NCBI GenBank assembly: GCA_002453275.1
Contig: DKGN01000080.1
Span: 1 to 22,809 of the forward strand
Length of the DNA: 22,809 bases
From: Caryophanales bacterium UBA6769
Lineage (GTDB): Bacteria > Bacillota > Bacilli > Bacillales > UBA6769
Reading direction: 5' to 3'
Shown: positions 13,937 through 22,350 of the stretch, one piece after another
How positions within the stretch are numbered: the first letter of the stretch is position 1
Layout: every line of letters begins with the position of its first letter
Notes under the pieces: generated by a model
Database searches by the model: none
What the model was told of the DNA's origin: nothing
The model's input: the letters and a program-made list of their open reading frames with translations, nothing else
Translations under genes and position numbers: made by a program

Positions 13937-13972
13937 GGAATAACTGGAAAATAGATGCTTCGTAGGAGATTG

Positions 13973-13989
13973 ATTAATTTCAAATTAAT
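13973..13989. repeat. 17-bp inverted repeat between the divergent promoters
   Basis: ATTAATTT-C-AAATTAAT is a perfect 8+1+8 inverted repeat; a second copy of the arm extends it to 13994. It lies between the amidase promoter and the rpoB promoter, about 20 bp before the rpoB -35. It may be an operator or simply an AT-rich UP element. Confidence 0.55.
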
Positions 13990-14008
13990 TAATCTAAGAA
14001 AAAATTAG

Positions 14009-14037
14009 TTGACACAAAATATGGGGTGTGGTAGCAT
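14009..14037 (+). promoter_or_regulatory. putative extended -10 promoter for rpoB-rpoC
   Basis: A perfect TTGACA (14009-14014), a 17-nt spacer and TAGCAT (14032-14037) preceded by TG at 14029-14030. The A-rich stretch just upstream could serve as an UP element. rpoBC needs its own promoter here because the amidase and the rplL terminator separate it from rplJL. Confidence 0.7.
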
Positions 14038-14085
14038 TATATAATGCTAACGCTTAAGAACGTCAATTCTATGAGTGACAGATGA

Positions 14086-14166
14086 AAGATCCTTCACCGC
14101 TCCTGAGGCAAATTGCCTTCTATACTCTTTGTTTTTGAAAAAAGGTTAGGCGAGAAGGTTCTTTTT
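14086..14166 (+). terminator. possible attenuator in the rpoB leader
   Basis: A 10-bp outer stem with one mismatch (14086-14095 with 14154-14163) is followed by TTTTT ending at 14166. The large interior (58 nt) makes it weaker than a standard terminator. Confidence 0.4.
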
Positions 14167-14202
14167 GTCATGTATAAATAATACAAGGATTGGCGACACT
14201 TC

Positions 14203-14208
14203 TATAAT
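14203..14208 (+). promoter_or_regulatory. possible second rpoB promoter (-10 only)
   Basis: A perfect TATAAT. The hexamer 17 nt upstream is AATACA (14180-14185), which matches only the ACA half of a -35, and there is no extended TG. It could be an internal promoter in the leader. Confidence 0.3.
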
Positions 14209-14526
14209 TAGATAAAGGCATCTTGTCGCTCGACAAGATGTCGAGGGCGTAGACAGAAGCATAGTTGTGCACTTAAGAACGTGTAGAGCTATGTTATCTA
14301 TCTAATTCGCTACAAATTTAGCCTTTCATTACATGAAGGCTTAGGGGAAATCGTGTAAATATACCCTTTTTCTTTTTGTTCTATTAATTAAGGCCCATCC
14401 AGTTTATGAGCCTTTGTTAGTAGTCTAAGTGTTCAAAAGCAATGCGAGGCCATAATTGGGGCCCGCACGCTAATTTCTTTAAGCGATTCTATGACATTAA
14501 AATGCATGATTTAAGGGGTGAATGAG

Positions 14527-17500
14527 TTGACAGGTCAACTAGTTCAGTACGGACGCCACCGCCAAAGAAGATCGTATGCAAAAATTAACGAAGTGTTGGA
14601 GCTTCCGAATCTGATTGAGATCCAGACGGCATCCTATCAATGGTTTCTTGATGAGGGATTGCGCGAGATGTTTCAAGATATTTCTCCGATTGAGGATTTC
14701 ACAGGAAACCTCGTGCTCGAATTTGTCGATTACAGTCTCGGCGAAGCAAAATATTCAGTAGAAGAATCGAAGGAGCGAGATGTTACATACTCAGCGCCAC
14801 TACGTGTGAAGGTCCGGCTCATTAACAAGGAAACAGGTGAAGTTAAAGAGCAAGAGGTGTTCATGGGTGATTTCCCGCTCATGACAGAAAATGGGACGTT
14901 TATTATTAATGGAGCTGAGCGAGTCATTGTATCACAACTCGTTCGTTCGCCAAGTGTTTACTATAGTGAGAAATTAGATAAAAACGGGAAGCGTGGTTTT
15001 ACAGCTACCGTTATACCAAACCGAGGAGCATGGCTCGAATTTGAGACAGATGCTAAAGACATCGTCTATGTAAGAATTGATCGGACGCGGAAAATTCCGA
15101 TTACTGTATTGATCCGTGCGCTAGGGTTTGGCTCTGATCAAGAAATCATCGATCTTCTTGGAGAAAATGAATTTATTAGAAATACGTTAGAAAAGGATAA
15201 TACGGATAGCCCGGAGAAAGCGTTGCTTGAAATCTATGAGCGCTTACGACCAGGTGAGCCGCCTACGATTGATAACGCGAAAAGTCTAATCGAAACACGT
15301 TTCTTCGATCCGAAGCGTTATGATTTCGCGAATGTTGGACGTTACAAAATTAATAAAAAGCTGCACATTAAAAATCGCCTCTTCAACCAGCGATTAGCAG
15401 AAAAGTTAGTCGATGCTGAAACGGGTGAAGTGCTCGCAGACGTTGGCGATGTTCTCGATCGTAGATTGCTTGATAAAATACTACCGGCACTAGAAAAAAA
15501 TGTCGGCTATCGGACGTTCCGCCCATACGGTGGGGTTGTCGATGAAGATGAAATAAAAATTCAATCAATCAAAATTTTTGCACCTCATGATTCTGAAGGT
15601 GAGCAGGTCATTAATGTGATCAGTAATGGATCGGAAACAGATGAAACTGTAAAAAACATCACGCCAGAAGACATCATCGCATCTGTTAACTATTTCTTTA
15701 ATTTACTTCATGACGTTGGGAATACAGATGATATCGATCATCTCGGGAACCGTCGTCTTCGTTCCGTTGGAGAGTTGTTACAAAACCAATTTAGAATTGG
15801 TCTTTCTAGAATGGAGCGAGTCGTACGCGAAAGGATGTCCATTCAGGACACTAACGTGATTACGCCACAAGCATTAATTAATATCCGACCTGTGATCGCT
15901 TCGATTAAAGAGTTCTTTGGAAGCTCACAGCTTTCACAATTCATGGATCAGACGAATCCACTTGCTGAATTAACCCATAAACGCCGCCTTTCTGCGTTAG
16001 GGCCAGGTGGTCTTACGAGAGAACGTGCAGGTATGGAAGTGCGTGACGTTCACTACTCTCACTATGGACGGATGTGTCCGATTGAGACGCCGGAAGGTCC
16101 AAATATCGGCCTGATTAACTCGTTGTCAACGTATGCGAAAGTAAATAGATACGGCTTTATTGAAACAGCATATAGACGGGTTGATCCAGAGACTGGAAAG
16201 GTTACGGACCAGATCGATTATTTAACAGCCGACGAAGAGGACAACTATGTCGTTGCTCAGGCGAATGAAAGATTAAATGATGACGGAACATTTGCTGATG
16301 AAAGTTGTTACGCTCGGTTCCGTGGAGACAACGCGATTTTTAAACGCGAGCTCATTGACTACATGGACGTATCACCGAAGCAAGTTGTATCTGCGGCGAC
16401 AGCATGTATTCCATTTTTGGAAAACGACGACTCGAACCGTGCATTAATGGGTGCGAATATGCAACGTCAAGCAGTTCCACTTCTCGTGCCAGAGGCGCCA
16501 GTCGTTGGAACAGGAATTGAACACGTCTCAGCGAAGGACTCCGGTTCTGCGGTTCTTTGTAAGCATTCAGGAACGATTGAGCGCGTCACTGCTTCTGAAA
16601 TTTGGGTAAGGCGTACAGCGAACGTTGATGGAAAAGAAGTAGATGGGGAATTAGACAAATATAACTTACAGAAGTTTGAACGCTCAAACCAAGGAACGTG
16701 CTACAACCAGAAGCCACTCGTAGCAAAAGGAGACCGCGTTGAAAAAGATGAAATTTTGGCCGACGGTCCATCAATGGAAAAAGGTGAGCTTGCACTTGGT
16801 CGTAACGTCTTAATCGCATTTATGACATGGGAAGGTTACAACTATGAAGATGCGATTATTATGAGCGAACGACTCGTGAAGGACGATGTGTATACGTCCA
16901 TTCACATTGAAGAATATGAATCTGAAGCACGTGATACGAAGCTTGGACCTGAAGAGATTACTCGTGACATTCCGAATGTCGGTGAAGATGCACTAAGGAA
17001 CTTAGATGAACGTGGCATCATTCGGATTGGTGCTGAAGTGCGCGACGGAGATATTCTCGTAGGGAAAGTAACGCCGAAGGGTGTTACTGAACTGACAGCA
17101 GAGGAACGACTTTTGCATGCCATTTTTGGTGAAAAAGCAAGAGAGGTTCGTGACACATCCCTTCGTGTTCCACACGGCGGCGATGGAATCATATTGGATG
17201 TAAAAGTGTTTAACCGTGAAGATGGCGATGAACTCCCACCAGGAGTGAATCAACTCGTGCGTGTTTATATTGTCCAAAAGCGTAAAATTCATGAAGGTGA
17301 CAAAATGGCAGGCCGTCACGGGAATAAAGGTGTTATTTCGAAAATTTTACCAGAAGAAGATATGCCTTATTTACCAGACGGAACACCTGTTGACGTTATG
17401 CTTAACCCACTCGGTGTCCCATCACGAATGAACATCGGGCAAGTGCTTGAACTTCATCTCGGTATGGCTGCTCGCTTATTAAATATTCACGTTGCGACAC

Positions 17501-18072
17501 CAGTTTTCGATGGTGCGAATGAAGAAGATGTGTGGGAAACATTAGAAGAAGCTGGTTTACCACGAGACGGGAAAACGGTGTTGTATGACGGAAGAACAGG
17601 AGTACCGTTCGATAACCGTGTGTCAGTCGGTGTCATGTACATGATTAAGCTCGCGCACATGGTCGACGATAAGCTTCATGCTCGTTCTACAGGTCCTTAC
17701 TCTCTCGTTACGCAACAACCACTCGGTGGTAAAGCACAGTTTGGTGGACAGCGTTTTGGAGAGATGGAAGTGTGGGCACTTGAAGCTTACGGTGCAGCTT
17801 ACACGCTTCAAGAAATTCTCACCGTTAAGTCTGATGACGTTGTCGGTCGAGTGAAAACATATGAAGCGATTGTCAAGGGTGAGAACGTGCCTGAGCCAGG
17901 CGTACCTGAATCATTTAAAGTTCTCATTAAAGAACTGCAAAGCTTAGGAATGAACGTGAAAATTCTTTCTGGTGACAACGAAGAAATTGAAATGAAAGAG
18001 TTAGACGAAGATGATGAACCTTCTAATGATAGATTAAATTTACAAGCTGAAACGGCTGGTACTCGCAAGTAG
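14527..18072 (+). CDS. rpoB: DNA-directed RNA polymerase subunit beta
   Basis: The beta subunit forms one pincer of RNA polymerase and much of the active-site wall. From TTG 14527 it has 1181 residues and matches B. subtilis RpoB through nearly its whole length. It starts TGQLVQYGRHRQRRSYAKIN and ends shortly after VKILSGDNEEIEMKELDEDD, with a shorter acidic tail than B. subtilis. The rifampicin-binding cluster SSQLSQFMDQTNPLAELTHK is unmutated (Q471, H484, S489), so the enzyme should be rifampicin-sensitive. AAGGGGTGA (14513-14521) is 5 nt before the TTG; an in-frame GTG at 14518 overlaps that site. TTG is also the start in B. subtilis. Confidence 0.98.
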   Translation: MTGQLVQYGRHRQRRSYAKINEVLELPNLIEIQTASYQWFLDEGLREMFQDISPIEDFTGNLVLEFVDYSLGEAKYSVEESKERDVTYSAPLRVKVRLINKETGEVKEQEVFMGDFPLMTENGTFIINGAERVIVSQLVRSPSVYYSEKLDKNGKRGFTATVIPNRGAWLEFETDAKDIVYVRIDRTRKIPITVLIRALGFGSDQEIIDLLGENEFIRNTLEKDNTDSPEKALLEIYERLRPGEPPTIDNAKSLIETRFFDPKRYDFANVGRYKINKKLHIKNRLFNQRLAEKLVDAETGEVLADVGDVLDRRLLDKILPALEKNVGYRTFRPYGGVVDEDEIKIQSIKIFAPHDSEGEQVINVISNGSETDETVKNITPEDIIASVNYFFNLLHDVGNTDDIDHLGNRRLRSVGELLQNQFRIGLSRMERVVRERMSIQDTNVITPQALINIRPVIASIKEFFGSSQLSQFMDQTNPLAELTHKRRLSALGPGGLTRERAGMEVRDVHYSHYGRMCPIETPEGPNIGLINSLSTYAKVNRYGFIETAYRRVDPETGKVTDQIDYLTADEEDNYVVAQANERLNDDGTFADESCYARFRGDNAIFKRELIDYMDVSPKQVVSAATACIPFLENDDSNRALMGANMQRQAVPLLVPEAPVVGTGIEHVSAKDSGSAVLCKHSGTIERVTASEIWVRRTANVDGKEVDGELDKYNLQKFERSNQGTCYNQKPLVAKGDRVEKDEILADGPSMEKGELALGRNVLIAFMTWEGYNYEDAIIMSERLVKDDVYTSIHIEEYESEARDTKLGPEEITRDIPNVGEDALRNLDERGIIRIGAEVRDGDILVGKVTPKGVTELTAEERLLHAIFGEKAREVRDTSLRVPHGGDGIILDVKVFNREDGDELPPGVNQLVRVYIVQKRKIHEGDKMAGRHGNKGVISKILPEEDMPYLPDGTPVDVMLNPLGVPSRMNIGQVLELHLGMAARLLNIHVATPVFDGANEEDVWETLEEAGLPRDGKTVLYDGRTGVPFDNRVSVGVMYMIKLAHMVDDKLHARSTGPYSLVTQQPLGGKAQFGGQRFGEMEVWALEAYGAAYTLQEILTVKSDDVVGRVKTYEAIVKGENVPEPGVPESFKVLIKELQSLGMNVKILSGDNEEIEMKELDEDDEPSNDRLNLQAETAGTRK

Positions 18073-18159
18073 TGTATGAGGTGAACAGTGTCTTAACGCA
18101 GTCTGATTTAGATAGATTCATGTTGTTTAGCAACCGCAATGGAAAGGGAGGTAGCCCCT

Positions 18160-21100
18160 TTGATAGATGTAAATAGATTTGAATATATGAAAATCGGTCT
18201 TGCTTCATCGAACAAAATTCGCTCATGGTCTCGCGGAGAAGTTAAAAAACCCGAAACAATTAACTATCGTACGTTGAAGCCAGAAAAGGACGGCTTGTTT
18301 TGCGAACGAATTTTCGGTCCAACAAAGGATTGGGAATGTCATTGTGGAAAGTATAAGCGTGTTAGATATAAAGGTGTTGTCTGTGACCGATGTGGGGTAG
18401 AAGTGACACGGGCAAAAGTGAGAAGAGAACGGATGGGGCACATTGAACTTGCTGCCCCTGTCTCCCATATTTGGTATTTCAAAGGGATACCAAGTCGGAT
18501 GGGCTTGCTTCTCGATATGTCACCACGTGCACTTGAGGAAATTATTTACTTTGCATCCTATGTCGTTACAGATGCAGGTGACACGTCACTTGAAAGAAAG
18601 CAACTTTTATCAGAAAAAGAATATCGCGTCTACCGTGAAAAATACGGACAATCGTTTCACGCTGACATGGGTGCGGAAGCGATCAAGCAACTCTTACTTG
18701 GTATTGAACTTGATAAAGAGGTCGATGAATTAAAGGAAGAGTTGAAGACGATTCAAGGACAAAGAAGAACGCGCGCAATTCGACGTTTAGAAGTTCTTGA
18801 AGCGTTCAGAAACTCCGGGAATACACCAGAATGGATGGTTCTCGATGTATTGCCAGTCATTCCACCTGAACTTCGTCCGATGGTTCAGCTTGACGGCGGT
18901 CGCTTTGCGACGTCTGACTTAAACGATTTGTATCGTCGCGTTATTAATCGTAATAACCGCTTGAAGCGTCTGCTTGACTTAGGTGCGCCGAATATTATCG
19001 TGCAAAATGAGAAGCGAATGCTCCAAGAAGCTGTCGATGCTTTAATCGATAATGGACGCCGTGGTCGTCCTGTTACAGGGCCAGGTAACCGCCCGTTGAA
19101 ATCACTGTCACATATGTTGAAAGGAAAGCAAGGACGATTTAGACAAAACTTGCTTGGAAAACGTGTTGACTATTCAGGTCGTTCCGTTATCGTTGTTGGA
19201 CCGAACTTGAAAATGTACCAATGTGGCTTACCGAAAGAAATGGCACTTGAACTGTTCAAGCCTTTCGTCATGAAAGAGCTTGTTTCAAAAGGCTATGCTC
19301 ACAACATTAAGAGTGCGAAGCGAAAAATCGAAAAGCTTCATGCCGAAGTGTGGGATGTACTCGAAGAAGTAATTAAAGAACATCCTGTTCTCTTAAATAG
19401 AGCTCCGACTTTGCACCGCTTGGGTATTCAAGCATTTGAACCAATGCTCGTTGAAGGTCGCGCGATTCGCCTTCACCCACTCGTCTGTACGGCATATAAT
19501 GCTGACTTTGACGGTGACCAAATGGCGGTTCACGTACCACTTTCTGCAGAAGCACAAGCAGAAGCAAGGCTATTAATGCTCGCTTCACAAAATATTTTGA
19601 ACCCGAAAGACGGAAAGCCTGTCGTAACACCATCTCAAGATATGGTTCTCGGTAACTATTACTTAACGATCGAGAAAAAAGGGTCAATCGGGGAAGGCTT
19701 TGTCTTCAAGGATGCAAACGAAGCACTTATCGCTTACCAGAGTGGCTATGTCCATTTGCATACGAGAGTTGCTGTAAGAGCAGTTTCGTTAGGTAAGACG
19801 TCATTTACAGAAGAACAAAAGCAAAAACTGTTGTTAACGACGATTGGAAAGTTGATTTTTAATGAAATTATGCCAGAATCCTTTCCATATATTAACGAGC
19901 CAACGACGGACAATTTGCAAAACGCAACCCCAGATCATTATTTTGTTGAGCCAGGGACAGATGTTAAAGCGACGATTGCTGAGCGGGAATTAGTAGCCCC
20001 GTTTAAAAAAGGAATCCTCGGGAAAATAATCGCTGAAGTATTCCAGCGCTTTAAAGTAACAGAAACGTCAAAAATGCTTGACTTAATGAAAGATCTTGGC
20101 TTTAAATATTCAACGCAAGCTGGGATTACAGTCGGTGTAACTGATGTCGTAGTCCTACCTGAAAAACAAGAAATTCTAGATGAAGCTGAAGAGAAAGTCG
20201 ATCGAGTACTAAAGCAGTTTCGTCGTGGTCTCATTACGGAAGAAGAACGGTACGATCGTGTCATATCCATTTGGAGTGTAGCGAAAGACACGATACAAGA
20301 ACGTCTCATGGCGTCGCTTGATGAATTGAATCCAATCTTTATGATGAGTGATTCCGGTGCAAGAGGTAACCCATCGAACTTTACGCAGCTTGCTGGAATG
20401 CGTGGATTAATGGCGAACCCGGCTGGACGTATCATCGAACTTCCAATTAAATCGAGCTTCCGTGAGGGCTTAACGGTATTGGAATACTTTATTTCAACAC
20501 ACGGGGCACGAAAAGGATTAGCCGATACAGCTCTGAAGACGGCTGACTCCGGTTACTTGACTCGCCGACTCGTTGATGTTGCACAAGATGTTATCGTAAG
20601 GGAAATTGATTGTGGGACGGATCGTGGCCTTCCGATTAGTGCCATCCAGGAAGGAAACGAAGTAATCGAAAGCTTATACGATCGCCTCGTTGGTCGTATT
20701 GCCTTCCGCACAGTAAAACACCCTGATACAAAGGAAATCTTCGTGAAAAAAGACGAACTCATTACGGAGGATATTGCGACAGAAATCGTCAACGTGGGTA
20801 TTGAAGAAGTTCATATTCGTTCTGTCTTTACGTGTGAATCTAGGCACGGTGTCTGTAAGCAATGTTACGGTCGTAACCTAGCAACAGGCGCTGACGTTGA
20901 AGTTGGTGAAGCCGTTGGAATCATTGCAGCACAGTCTATTGGTGAACCAGGAACACAGCTTACGATGAGAACGTTCCACACCGGTGGTGTTGCGGGAGAT
21001 GATATCACACAGGGTTTACCGAGAATCCAGGAATTATTTGAAGCTCGTAACCCTAAAGGGCAAGCCGTCATTAGTGAACTTGATGGAAAAGTCATTGACT

Positions 21101-21774
21101 TAACAGAAGCAAAAGATAAGCGTGAAGTCGTTGTCGAAGGTGAAATTGAAACGCGCAACTACGCGATCCCTTATGGTGCACGAGTGAAGGTTGCTATTGG
21201 AGATGAAGTGATTGCTGGGCAAGAACTAACCGAAGGTTCGATTGACCCGAAAGAATTAATTAAAATCACAGGCGTCGAAGGTGTCCAATCTTACTTGCTT
21301 CGCGAAGTGCAAAAAGTGTACCGTATGCAAGGTGTTGAAATCGGTGATAAACACGTCGAAGTCATGGTTCGTCAAATGATGCGAAAAGTACGTGTTATCG
21401 ATGCTGGCGATACTGAGGTCTTACCAGGTGCATTGCTCGACGTTCACACCTTTAAAGATGTGAACCAAGAAGTATTGGTTGACGGTGGTAGTCCAGCAAC
21501 GGCAAAGCCCGTTCTTCTTGGAATTACGAAAGCCTCGCTCGAAACTGATTCATTTCTGTCAGCGGCATCGTTCCAGGAGACGACAAGAGTCCTTACTGAT
21601 GCTGCCATTAAAGGTAAAGTCGATGAACTTCTCGGCTTGAAAGAAAATGTAATCATCGGTAAGCTCGTTCCAGCAGGAACAGGCATGTCACGTTACCGCA
21701 ACATTGAAGTTGAAAGCGATGCAGTTGAGCAAGAAAGTGTCGAAGGTGAAGAAGAACTGATGACACAAGAGTAA
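18160..21774 (+). CDS. rpoC: DNA-directed RNA polymerase subunit beta'
   Basis: The beta' subunit carries the catalytic Mg2+ site and the clamp. From TTG 18160 it has 1204 residues. The N-terminal zinc ribbon uses C60, C62, C75 and C78. The catalytic loop is NADFDGD at 447-453. The second zinc site includes FTCESRHGVCKQCYGRN. The bridge helix and trigger loop regions (VGIIAAQSIGEPGTQLTMRT, then FHTGGVAGDD) are intact. AGGGAGGT (18145-18152) is 7 nt before the TTG; the frame is open to an ATG at 18139 that precedes this site. It follows rpoB by 87 nt without a terminator, so the two form one unit. Confidence 0.98.
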   Translation: MIDVNRFEYMKIGLASSNKIRSWSRGEVKKPETINYRTLKPEKDGLFCERIFGPTKDWECHCGKYKRVRYKGVVCDRCGVEVTRAKVRRERMGHIELAAPVSHIWYFKGIPSRMGLLLDMSPRALEEIIYFASYVVTDAGDTSLERKQLLSEKEYRVYREKYGQSFHADMGAEAIKQLLLGIELDKEVDELKEELKTIQGQRRTRAIRRLEVLEAFRNSGNTPEWMVLDVLPVIPPELRPMVQLDGGRFATSDLNDLYRRVINRNNRLKRLLDLGAPNIIVQNEKRMLQEAVDALIDNGRRGRPVTGPGNRPLKSLSHMLKGKQGRFRQNLLGKRVDYSGRSVIVVGPNLKMYQCGLPKEMALELFKPFVMKELVSKGYAHNIKSAKRKIEKLHAEVWDVLEEVIKEHPVLLNRAPTLHRLGIQAFEPMLVEGRAIRLHPLVCTAYNADFDGDQMAVHVPLSAEAQAEARLLMLASQNILNPKDGKPVVTPSQDMVLGNYYLTIEKKGSIGEGFVFKDANEALIAYQSGYVHLHTRVAVRAVSLGKTSFTEEQKQKLLLTTIGKLIFNEIMPESFPYINEPTTDNLQNATPDHYFVEPGTDVKATIAERELVAPFKKGILGKIIAEVFQRFKVTETSKMLDLMKDLGFKYSTQAGITVGVTDVVVLPEKQEILDEAEEKVDRVLKQFRRGLITEEERYDRVISIWSVAKDTIQERLMASLDELNPIFMMSDSGARGNPSNFTQLAGMRGLMANPAGRIIELPIKSSFREGLTVLEYFISTHGARKGLADTALKTADSGYLTRRLVDVAQDVIVREIDCGTDRGLPISAIQEGNEVIESLYDRLVGRIAFRTVKHPDTKEIFVKKDELITEDIATEIVNVGIEEVHIRSVFTCESRHGVCKQCYGRNLATGADVEVGEAVGIIAAQSIGEPGTQLTMRTFHTGGVAGDDITQGLPRIQELFEARNPKGQAVISELDGKVIDLTEAKDKREVVVEGEIETRNYAIPYGARVKVAIGDEVIAGQELTEGSIDPKELIKITGVEGVQSYLLREVQKVYRMQGVEIGDKHVEVMVRQMMRKVRVIDAGDTEVLPGALLDVHTFKDVNQEVLVDGGSPATAKPVLLGITKASLETDSFLSAASFQETTRVLTDAAIKGKVDELLGLKENVIIGKLVPAGTGMSRYRNIEVESDAVEQESVEGEEELMTQE

Positions 21775-21840
21775 TCAACAACCTTCTGTCGTGAAACCTT
21801 TATAACATTTTCAATGTTGACTAAGCTTTATGAATGCTTT

Positions 21841-21895
21841 ACGGATGCCCCGGATTTAGCGACGCAACAATGCTAAAAAATCAGGGGCATTCCGT
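21841..21895 (+). repeat. large hairpin after rpoC, lacking a T-run
   Basis: Arm 21841-21860 pairs with 21872-21895 over an 11-nt loop. The core is ATGCCCC / GGGGCAT and GATTTAGC / GCTAAAAAATC with small bulges. No T-run follows on either strand, so it is not a standard intrinsic terminator. It may protect the rpoC 3' end or be an RNase target. Confidence 0.65.
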
Positions 21896-21909
21896 AATTC
21901 AATTCAATG

Positions 21910-21939
21910 TTGACAAATGAACTTCTAAGGTGATATTAT
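21910..21939 (+). promoter_or_regulatory. sigma-A promoter for ybxF-rpsL
   Basis: TTGACA (21910-21915), an 18-nt spacer and TATTAT (21934-21939). The -35 lies in a 12-base TTCAATGTTGAC that also occurs at 21810-21821, where no -10 is evident. Confidence 0.75.
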
Positions 21940-21980
21940 TACGAAGTGTGTTCGAAAACCTGTGCTTTGGAGGATGGAAC

Positions 21981-22229
21981 ATGTCTTATGAAAAAGTTTC
22001 ACAGGCGAAACAAATCATTGTTGGAACAAAACAAACGTTGAAAGCTCTTCAAGCTGGTCAAATTAGTGAACTAGTAGTTGCGGACGATGCCGAACCGAGA
22101 GTTGTGAATAAAGTAAAAGCACTTGCACAGAGACTCGACGTACCGGTTTCAACCGTAGAATCGATGAAGGAGCTTGGGAAAGCTTGTGGCATCGAAGTAG
22201 GAGCTGCAACGGTCGCTATAAAGGAATAA
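21981..22229 (+). CDS. rplGB: L7Ae-family RNA-binding ribosomal protein (YbxF)
   Basis: The 82-residue protein is the YbxF/L7Ae-like protein that lies between rpoC and rpsL in bacilli. It begins MSYEKVSQAKQIIVGTKQTL and has the conserved family block ACGIEVGAATVAIKE. B. subtilis YbxF binds kink-turn RNA in vitro and associates with ribosomes; the role here is inferred from that. The ATG at 21981 is 6 nt after GGAGGA (21969-21974). The reading frame is open 17 codons further upstream, but those codons overlap the promoter. Expression probably begins at the 21910 promoter, with some read-through from rpoC. Confidence 0.93.
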   Translation: MSYEKVSQAKQIIVGTKQTLKALQAGQISELVVADDAEPRVVNKVKALAQRLDVPVSTVESMKELGKACGIEVGAATVAIKE

Positions 22230-22232
22230 CCG

Positions 22233-22278
22233 TTTGCACACCAGAGTTTGCTTGGCGGTGTTGCAAATCTTTCTTTTT
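22233..22278 (+). terminator. putative terminator or attenuator between ybxF and rpsL
   Basis: TTTGCACACC (22233-22242) pairs with GGTG-T-TGCAAA (22257-22267, one bulged T) and is followed by TCTTTCTTTTTG (22268-22279). The T-rich tract is interrupted, so termination is probably partial. Confidence 0.55.
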
Positions 22279-22286
22279 GCCAACAA

Positions 22287-22350
22287 TGAACCACCTGGAT
22301 GTGTGGGTTTAGGTTCACGCAACAAATTGCACTTAATTATACGTGTGCAA
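22287..22350 (+). promoter_or_regulatory. structured rpsL leader
   Basis: TGAACC-ACC (22287-22295) pairs with GGT (22306-22308) and GGTTCA (22312-22317) around a three-base bulge. Next, TTGCAC (22327-22332) pairs with GTGCAA (22345-22350). GTGTGCAA (22343-22350) is also a perfect partner for TTGCACAC (22234-22241) in the upstream terminator-like stem, so alternative folds are possible. Confidence 0.5.

Larger units (their letters stand above)
14046..14526 (+). promoter_or_regulatory. long structured leader of rpoB-rpoC
   Basis: About 480 nt without a gene. Visible structures are: AAGATCCTTC (14086-14095) with GAAGGTTCTT (14154-14163), one mismatch, then five T residues, enclosing a small AGGCA / TGCCT hairpin; CATCTTGTC (14219-14227) with GACAAGATG (14232-14240), 9 bp on a GCTC loop; a bulged hairpin 14320-14341; AAGGC (14390-14394) with GCCTT (14410-14414); and GGCC (14448-14451) with GGCC (14460-14463). 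GCGACA (14193-14198) can pair with TGTCGC (14224-14229), competing with the 9-bp stem. CTTAAGAACGT occurs twice (14053-14063, 14272-14282). It looks like a regulatory leader; no known class was recognised. Confidence 0.6.

Noticed and set aside
14040..14045. TATAAT as the -10 of the rpoB promoter
   Set aside because: It is 25 nt from TTGACA (14009-14014), and the correct -35 position has no match. TAGCAT with an upstream TG, at 17 nt, fits better.
14976..16160. Possible resistance changes in RpoB
   Set aside because: The rifampicin cluster (Q471, H484, S489 and neighbours) reads as wild type, so there is nothing unusual to report.
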